Source: Helichrysum umbraculigerum (Eukaryota; Streptophyta; Magnoliopsida; Asterales; Asteraceae). Taken from it: a DNA stretch of 64,000 bases. Of the stretch, positions 57,235 through 64,000 are shown piece after piece (position 1 is the stretch's first letter; each line of letters opens with the position of its first letter). The notes under the pieces were generated by a model, which made no database searches, was not told the origin of the DNA, and worked only from the letters and a program-made list of their open reading frames with translations. The stretch is taken from the NCBI GenBank assembly GCA_949592205.1, contig CATIUR010000004.1, positions 66,003,837 through 66,067,836 on the forward strand. Reading direction: 5' to 3'. The position numbers were made by a program, and so were the translations under genes.

Positions 57235-59541
57235 TGTAACACCTGCTAAATTAGGATAATTAATTATGCCTAATTACTTGTAACTAGTTGTAATTAGTAT
57301 GTAATAGGACTAATTGCAGACTCTATTTGTATATATATATAAGGTGATTTATATATATATGTGTGTACTTACGCGATTTGGATTAATCGTACGAATTAAC
57401 CGGACGGAGTCCGACACAGTTGATTTGGACGTTGGTGACAGAAATTTACCTAAATAATGAGAACGTATTTTATTATTTAAAATACACAGTGAACGAACAT
57501 TATTTATATTATCGCGATGACATTTTAAATAAATTAACAAATACGTACTAAACGCGAGTTAAGGAATTTAATAATTGGACAAATGTTTTTATAATTAACT
57601 TCAAGGTAATTCATCAAAATATTTCCGGCACGTTTCAAAAATATAACTGCTTGATTTAATATTAAGAACGAAGGATTAAACGACGGAGAAAACGAACACC
57701 ACACGGGGCACGGAACGGGGATTGGGTGAGGTGAGGCTTTCACCAACACCCCACCATCCCCATTCTCTTTCTCATTTCTTTCTCCCTCACTCTCTTTCTT
57801 CCTCCCTTTTTCTCTCAATAATCACCACCACCACAAATTCATCAAATTCACAAAATACTACCTCAAAACGCACTCGGTTTTACTCGGTCATTTGGAAGGA
57901 AAGCACCACCACTTCACGATCTATCATCCTACCTTTTCGGATTTTCAATCCGACACCGCGTAAGTTTACGACAAATTCCGACATCTCTCGTTTTTGATCA
58001 TTTTTGCTAGTTTGCGGTTTTAATAGGCTTAATATGTTCATATAAGGGTTGGGTAAAAGATTTGGACCCAACGGAAACCAGAAAACTCGTTTTCGACAAA
58101 AATTCCGGCCATCAGATCGCTACGTCGCATTTGGCCAGGGGGCCTCTGCGACGTCGCGGCCTACGTCGCATAAAAACCTCAACGTCGCATTAGCGACGCT
58201 GCCTCCTACGTCGCATTGATTTGCGAAGGTCGCATCATGCGACGTACATGCCCACGTCGCACCCGACGTCGCACCTGACGTCGCACCTGACGTCGCACCT
58301 GACGTCGCACCTGACGTCGCACCTGACGTCGCACCCGACGTCGCACCCTACGTCGCACGCTACGTCGCACATGACAGAACCTTGAAAAGTCAGATTTTAC
58401 TAAGTGTCGAACTTACACAACTTCAAATACTTATGTCATACGACTTAACAAACGTCATAGAACATACTTTCTATTACAATTACACTAAATTGCGTTCTAA
58501 ATGATAAACTTTAATTATAACAAATCACCAACGGGCCGTATACTTTGATACAAACGAGAACGAACCAACATTACACACAACGGGTTGTATGAACAACTAG
58601 CCTAGATGGTCTTGCGAGACATCTACTTACTTAACCTTACGTGTTTAGGCACTAGAAGGTTACGGGTTCAGAGAACCTACTTGCTTTACTACTACTTGCT
58701 ATTTACCACTGCTCGACTCAGGTGATTCTTACAGCCCCACTTTTACTGTTTTATACTTTGGGGTGAGATACTTAGCAACTGTTTTACGTATGAACACAAT
58801 GTACTGAACTGAAAACATTACTGATTACAAACAAACGCATGAGTTACTTTTATCCACTGAAAGCCTCCTAATCGTAAGTTGTTAGTTATGGACTTAAGCG
58901 CGATTACTAGTAGATGGATCCATCTGGGACTGACAATCCCTGTCTGGGGTGGTAGCGCCACCACGTACTGATTTACACGTAGAAACAGACATATTAGTAT
59001 TTGTTACATATGAGTGTGCGGATAGCACTCACGGGGGTACATGATATATTCACACTACACGGTTAAGCTTCAACTTATGAGCTCATGGCACTGTACTGAT
59101 ATACTGATTAACTTACTTTGCTTGATAGCAATACGGGTACATACTTGTGGTTCATTACATCTACTTATTACTAAACCTGTGAGATTCACCAACCTTTTTG
59201 GTTGACACTTTTTAGCTTTGTATCTCAGGTACACATACGGAGTAGGATCACTCCAGGATTACTAGCTAGAGTCGCATGATTTCCAAACTGCATTTAACGG
59301 AGATTCTTTGGCATTATCTTTTGTAACTACGATTATGTAATAGAATCTCCCGCTATACGCGTGGACTCTAGGGAACTACTTTTTGTATACGAAAACCTAC
59401 GGTTTTCAAACGATTATTATTTATGAAACCTTTTCTAAACGTCTCATTTAGAGGTCGTTTACTATTAATCTTGTGCTTTGTATATTGATTAGTAACACCC
59501 AATGTATGCTTCCGCAAACCGTTAAATTTGGGGGTGTTACA
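57235..59541 (+). mobile_element. Single gypsy LTR shared by GA and GB
   Basis: 2307 bp with perfect 9-bp inverted ends TGTAACACC/GGTGTTACA. Its left side abuts the GA polypurine tract, so it is the 3' LTR of GA; its right side abuts the GB primer binding site, so it is also the 5' LTR of GB. Inside: a TATATATATAA promoter-like run (57331-57344), a pyrimidine patch (57735-57820), a donor-like GTAAGT at 57960, and the ACGTCGCA array (58110-58372). No coding gene; a short frame at 57722-57997 is not credible. Confidence 0.92.
58110..58372 (+). repeat. ACGTCGCA array in GA/GB LTR
   Basis: Dispersed TACGTCGCA/TGCGACG words lead into ten tandem 11-12 bp units (58254-58370), most reading CTGACGTCGCAC. 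TGACGTCG is close to the bZIP TGACG/ACGT core. Same GTCGCA core as the solo LTR and C2. Confidence 0.93.
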
Positions 59542-59544
59542 GAT

Positions 59545-59557
59545 TGGTATCAGAGCC
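59545..59557 (+). promoter_or_regulatory. GB primer binding site
   Basis: TGGTATCAGAGCC, initiator tRNA-Met type, three bases after the LTR. The leader 59558-59861 has no coding frame except remnants, and resembles that of G3. Confidence 0.93.
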
Positions 59558-59861
59558 TAAGGTTATAGTGAACTAGGTTGCATTTAGTGGGCCTAGACTA
59601 TGACCGTTAGGCAGTATTCTCTTATTAGACATGACTAGTTCAGGAATTACAGCATACAACTTTAATTTAACATAGCCTGATCAACTATGTATAATTAAGG
59701 AAAGATGATGTAAGATCTGAAATAATTATGTTGAACAGGGATACGATAGTTGACTCTGACTACGAGAGAACCGGACCATTACTTGATACGTGCTAGACAC
59801 TAGGCTGGATATGATATATGTATATATATTAGCCTCATCTTACTAACGCTTTGTCTCAGAA

Positions 59862-60347
59862 ATGGCAAACATCCCATCCAATTCATCTCGTTCTCAATCC
59901 GGGTCGCAGAACCCAAGGGTAGCAAGGAGGAACGCTAGGTTGCCTCGAGCTGGCCCGTACTCCACTCACTCTACCTTGCCGGCCTTAGCCGCTAGGGTGA
60001 ACCAACACGAGCAACGACTTCGCACCATGGATGTCGTGTTGCAGGAAACAAACGAAAACTGGAGACTTACATCCCTCGAACGCATAGAAGAAGTCTCCGA
60101 CGACCTAGAAACCACAAACAACAACATGGATGTCCTTCGCAACCAAATTATAGAAATAAGGGTGGAAAATGCCCTTCTGCAACAAAGGATGGATGAATGT
60201 GTGCAGCGCTCACTTGAGGCAGAAGAGTATGCGCGCGGACTAACACAACGACTAGCACTAGCCGAAGACAACGCCCGACAAGCTAGCAGGCTTGCAAACA
60301 CTGTGGACCGTCTTGTCACGATGATGGAACAAATTAATCTACGTTAA
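59862..60347 (+). CDS. GB small coiled-coil ORF upstream of gag (ORF0)
   Basis: 161 codons. A Ser/Arg-rich basic N-terminus (residues 1-40) precedes a long helical, coiled-coil-like body (about 45-155) rich in Glu, Leu, Arg and Asn, with no zinc or enzyme motif. The ATGGC start lies two bases after TTTGTCTCAG, itself 3' of a TACTAAC branch-point-like word, so the ORF is well placed to be the first in a spliced RNA. It is followed 285 bp later by gag-pol. G3 has a counterpart in the same position. Standard chromoviruses have no ORF here; the function is unknown, perhaps a Gag partner (inference). Confidence 0.65.
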   Translation: MANIPSNSSRSQSGSQNPRVARRNARLPRAGPYSTHSTLPALAARVNQHEQRLRTMDVVLQETNENWRLTSLERIEEVSDDLETTNNNMDVLRNQIIEIRVENALLQQRMDECVQRSLEAEEYARGLTQRLALAEDNARQASRLANTVDRLVTMMEQINLR

Positions 60348-60632
60348 AACTAGTGTAGTCTTTATCCTGTAATCTAGTAACTATCTAAGCACTACTCTAT
60401 GTTTCAGTCGGATGTAATAATTCCCGACACCTTTTGTAATACATCTGTAGGATGTAACCTTTGAACTCGTATCATCTATCAAGTATTTCTTGCTGTTTCA
60501 ACTCATATTAATTGCCATAATCCTTTTTCATATTGATGTTATGTATTACCATCTTTATACATGTACATCTGAAATAAATGCAATTTCTCTTACAAAAATC
60601 TCATGTATCTTCATTTCTTTTATTGAAGAATC

Positions 60633-63600
60633 ATGCCGCCAAAGACACGACCATACACCGATGCCCAGATTACCTCTCTTATAACTCAGGCTGTTACTGA
60701 AGCCTTAGCTCGGAATACTCCACCAGGTTCCACAAGAAACAGCGATGCCGCTGAAACCTCTGCTGCTAAACCTTGTTCATACAAGGATTTCCAAAACTGC
60801 AAACCCTTGAGCTTCAAGGGGACCGAAGGAGCCATCGGACTTATCAGATGGTTCGAAAAGATGGAATCCGTTTTCCGCATCAGCAAATGTGCGGAGGACG
60901 ACAAAGTCAAATTCTCCACCTGCACCCTCGAAGATGGTGCCCTCTCGTGGTGGAATTCCTATACCCAGTCTGTGGGTATTGATACCGCTTATCTACTCCC
61001 TTGGGAGGATCTAAAGAAAATGCTCACTGATGAGTATTGCCCGGCCGAACAACTATACAAGCTGGACGAAGAGTTCTGGAACTTGAAAGTGCAAGGAACT
61101 GATATCGTTGGATACACCACCCGATTCCAACAACTCACCGTCCTTCGCCCAACCATGGCGGGTACTGAACCCGAAAAGATCAAGAAGTATATCCGCGGCC
61201 TCCCGGAACCTGTCCGGGGAAATGTCGCCTCATCAAACCAAACCACTCTTCACGGCGCCATTCGGTTGGCCCATGAACTTCTAGCCATGAACGAGGACCC
61301 AGAACCACCCACTCCATCCTCCAACAACAACAATAAAAGAAAATGGTCCGACAACCACAACAACCACCAAACCAAGAAACCTGAAACCATTAAAGCCTAC
61401 ACTTCCAATACTGATGACAAGGGAGCGTACAAGGGAACCAAGCCCTACTGCTCCAAGTGCCAACGACACCACTTTGGTTCGTGTCCCTGTAGCAAGTGTA
61501 AGAGATTTGGACACTTGGCTAAGGACTGTAGATCAAACACCACTGACATCAACACCTCGGCACCAAAGACTTGTTATGGGTGCAACGGTACGGGGCATTT
61601 CAAGAAAGACTGCCCGAAGCTGAACAACAACAACAACAGGAACAACAACAATGCTCGAGGAAGAGCTTTTGTACTGAAATCTGGGGAAGCCCGTCAAGAC
61701 CCGAATGTGGTCACGGGTACGTTTCTTCTCAACAACTTGACTGCATCTGTATTATTTGATACTGGTGCTGATAAGAGCTTTATTTCCGACGAATTTTACC
61801 CACTACTTGACACTACACCTATTGCCTTAGATTCTAAGTACACAATAGAATTGGCAAACGGAAAACTTATTGAGGCCGACAGTGTGGTACCTAATTGCAC
61901 TCTGAACTTAGCTAACGAGCTCTTTTCCATTGACTTGATACCTGTCGAAATCGGCAGCTTTGACATCATCGTCGGTATGGATTGGTTGTCCAAGTACCGA
62001 GCCGAAATCGTTTGTTTTGAAAAAATCGTACGCATTCCTCTCGTCACCGGTGGAACTTTGAGCATACAAGGGGAGACCGGTGGGACGAGAATAAACATCA
62101 TTTCTTGCATGAAAACCCGAAAGTACTTGAGAAAAGGGTACCAGGCAATCCTCGCGCACGTTATGGAGAAAAAGTCGGTGGAAAAGCGACTTGAGGATGT
62201 GTCTATCGTTCGAGACTTCCCAGAAGTCTTTCCTGAAGACTTGCCTGGCCTTCCGCCACCTAGACAAGTCGAATTTTCTATTGACCTTGTGCCCGGTGCA
62301 GCACCCGTGGCACGAGCACCTTACCGATTAGCCCCATCCGAACTTCAGGAGTTGTCTACTCAGTTACAGGAACTCCTGGACAAGGGATTTATTCGACCAA
62401 GTTCCTCACCTTGGGGAGCTCCGGTCCTGTTTGTGAAAAAGAAAGACGGTTCTTTCCGCATGTGCATCGACTACCGTGAACTCAACAAATTAACTGTCAA
62501 GAACCGTTACCCACTTCCTCGCATTGATGACCTGTTTGACCAACTCCAGGGATCGAGTTTTTATTCAAAAATCGATCTACGGTCAGGTTATCATCAACTC
62601 CGAGTTCGTGACGATGACATTCCAAAAACAGCTTTCCGAACTCGCTACGGGCATTATGAATTCCAAGTGATGCCATTCGGCTTAACCAACGCACCGGCAG
62701 TATTCATGGATCTTATGAATCGGGTGTGCAAACCTTACCTTGACAAGTTTGTTATCGTCTTTATCGATGACATCTTGATTTACTCACGCACTGAACAAGA
62801 ACACGCGCAACACCTGAAAACCATCCTAGAGCTGCTCAAACACGAAGAGTTATACGCCAAATTCTCTAAGTGTGAGTTCTGGATGCAAACCGTTCAATTC
62901 CTTGGACACGTCATTGACAATCAAGGGATTCATGTCGATCCTTCAAAAATCGAGGCTATCAAATGTTGGCAAGCACCTACAACCCCGACCGAGGTACGCC
63001 AATTCTTAGGACTCGCCGGATACTACAGGCGGTTCATTGAGAATTTTTCGAAAATAGCCCTACCTCTCACTGCACTGACTCAAAAAGAAAAGAAGTTCGA
63101 TTGGACTGACAAACAGGAGTCAGCTTTTCAACTACTAAAACAAAAACTCTGCAGTGCACCTATCTTATCTTTACCCGAAGGCAACGATGACTTCGTGGTA
63201 TACTGTGATGCTTCACACCTAGGTCTTGGTTGCGTGCTGATGCAACGAGACAAGGTCATCGCTTACGCCTCTCGACAACTCAAGGTCCACGAAAAGAATT
63301 ACACAACTCATGACCTAGAGTTGGGGGCTGTTGTATTCGCTCTAAAAATCTGGAGACACTACTTATACGGTACCAAGTGTACAATCTTTACTGACCATAA
63401 AAGTCTCCAACATATCTTCGATCAAAAGGATCTCAACATGAGGCAACGTCGATGGGTCGAGTTGCTCACTGATTACGATTGCGAAATTCGCTATCATCCA
63501 GGTAAGGCGAATGTTGTCGCCGATGCCTTAAGCCGAAAAGAACGAGTGAAACCACTTCGAGTTCGAGCTCTCGGTATGACCATTCACAACGACCTCATCA

Positions 63601-64000
63601 ATCAAACTCTCACTGCGCAACTCGAAGCACTCAAACCAGAAAACTTGATAAACGAGGCCTTACGGGGCATGGACAAACAATTTGAAACCAAACCTAACGG
63701 GGCCAAATACTTCTCGAATCGAATCTGGTTACCAAGTTTTGGGAACCTGCGAGACTTGGTGATGGATGAAGCTCACAAGTCTAAATACTCTATACACCCC
63801 GGTGCCGACAAAATGTATCACGGCATCAAGGAAATGTACTGGTGGCCCAACATGAAATCTGACATTGCAACCTATGTTAGCAAGTGTCTTACTTGTTCTA
63901 AAGTTAAAGCTGAACACCAGAAGCCTTCCGGTTTGCTACAACAACCCGAAATACCACAATGGAAATGGGAGCAGATCACCATGGATTTCATTACTAAACT
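60633..64000 (+). CDS. gag-pol: GB gypsy Gag-Pol, open to the window edge
   Basis: A single frame, with no stop from ATG 60633 to base 64000 (1122 codons). The Gag domain starts near residue 45 (CSYKDFQNCKPL). Three cysteine clusters follow from residue 273: a shortened CSKCQRHHFGSC, then canonical CSKCKRFGHLAKDC and CYGCNGTGHFKKDC. Protease DTGADKS at residue 376, RT FIDDILIYS with the Asp pair at 712-713, RNase H YCDASH with Asp 859, then the integrase zinc domain intact through YWWPNM (63837), where GA is frameshifted. The core of integrase begins at the edge (ITMDFITK). Gag and Pol in one frame is usual for chromoviruses. No lesion was seen, so this copy may be competent as far as it can be read. 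Confidence 0.93.
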   Translation, partial: MPPKTRPYTDAQITSLITQAVTEALARNTPPGSTRNSDAAETSAAKPCSYKDFQNCKPLSFKGTEGAIGLIRWFEKMESVFRISKCAEDDKVKFSTCTLEDGALSWWNSYTQSVGIDTAYLLPWEDLKKMLTDEYCPAEQLYKLDEEFWNLKVQGTDIVGYTTRFQQLTVLRPTMAGTEPEKIKKYIRGLPEPVRGNVASSNQTTLHGAIRLAHELLAMNEDPEPPTPSSNNNNKRKWSDNHNNHQTKKPETIKAYTSNTDDKGAYKGTKPYCSKCQRHHFGSCPCSKCKRFGHLAKDCRSNTTDINTSAPKTCYGCNGTGHFKKDCPKLNNNNNRNNNNARGRAFVLKSGEARQDPNVVTGTFLLNNLTASVLFDTGADKSFISDEFYPLLDTTPIALDSKYTIELANGKLIEADSVVPNCTLNLANELFSIDLIPVEIGSFDIIVGMDWLSKYRAEIVCFEKIVRIPLVTGGTLSIQGETGGTRINIISCMKTRKYLRKGYQAILAHVMEKKSVEKRLEDVSIVRDFPEVFPEDLPGLPPPRQVEFSIDLVPGAAPVARAPYRLAPSELQELSTQLQELLDKGFIRPSSSPWGAPVLFVKKKDGSFRMCIDYRELNKLTVKNRYPLPRIDDLFDQLQGSSFYSKIDLRSGYHQLRVRDDDIPKTAFRTRYGHYEFQVMPFGLTNAPAVFMDLMNRVCKPYLDKFVIVFIDDILIYSRTEQEHAQHLKTILELLKHEELYAKFSKCEFWMQTVQFLGHVIDNQGIHVDPSKIEAIKCWQAPTTPTEVRQFLGLAGYYRRFIENFSKIALPLTALTQKEKKFDWTDKQESAFQLLKQKLCSAPILSLPEGNDDFVVYCDASHLGLGCVLMQRDKVIAYASRQLKVHEKNYTTHDLELGAVVFALKIWRHYLYGTKCTIFTDHKSLQHIFDQKDLNMRQRRWVELLTDYDCEIRYHPGKANVVADALSRKERVKPLRVRALGMTIHNDLINQTLTAQLEALKPENLINEALRGMDKQFETKPNGAKYFSNRIWLPSFGNLRDLVMDEAHKSKYSIHPGADKMYHGIKEMYWWPNMKSDIATYVSKCLTCSKVKAEHQKPSGLLQQPEIPQWKWEQITMDFITK

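Overview
This window is repeat-dominated plant nuclear DNA. I recognise no host gene. Nearly everything is LTR retrotransposon sequence, plus a recent tandem array, one MITE and tRNA-derived SINE-like pieces. Plant signatures are initiator-tRNA-Met primer binding sites (TGGTATCAGAGCC), Sirevirus-type copia elements with a large third ORF, chromovirus-type gypsy elements with TGTAACACC termini, and a MITE with a 9-bp target duplication. The third-ORF family is one I associate with Asteraceae assemblies, so a composite such as Tanacetum, Artemisia or Lactuca is my guess (inference only).

Layout. 1-12014: copia element C1 (+ strand), entering from the left edge: gag, pol, a 2.4-kb spacer, an env-position ORF that I can only read as a five-exon spliced gene, PPT and 3' LTR. 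C1 lies inside the gag/protease gene of gypsy element G2 (- strand, 12015-16569: gag, PBS, 5' LTR). G2 lies inside the RNase H region of an older, internally deleted gypsy element G3 (- strand, 16570-23382). 23383-24515 is flank. 24516-36043 is a 2920-bp tandem array (3.95 copies) whose junctions carry a 141-bp inverted piece of the G3 LTR. 36044-38016 is flank with a 319-bp Mutator-type MITE. 38022-40933 is a solo gypsy LTR with a perfect 5-bp target duplication. 41380-54020 is copia element C2 (- strand): 3' LTR, third ORF, pol, gag, PBS and a 5' LTR cut short. The cut fuses directly to gypsy pol (GA, 54021-57201), which shares a single 2.3-kb LTR (57235-59541) with a second, almost identical copy (GB, 59542 to the right edge), the configuration expected after LTR-LTR recombination.

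How the parts work. Gag forms the particle; protease, integrase, RT and RNase H come from pol; PBS and PPT prime the two DNA strands; LTRs supply promoter and ends. Two patterns go beyond this. First, splice-acceptor-like sequences sit 2 nt before the ATG of three accessory ORFs in different elements, and at the gag/pol boundary of both copia elements, which suggests splicing-based expression. Second, clustered palindromic arrays built around GCGA/TCGC occur in LTRs and spacers of unrelated copia and gypsy families, mostly in U3 or in predicted intronic positions. These two patterns, and the templated junction of the tandem array, are what I would look at first.
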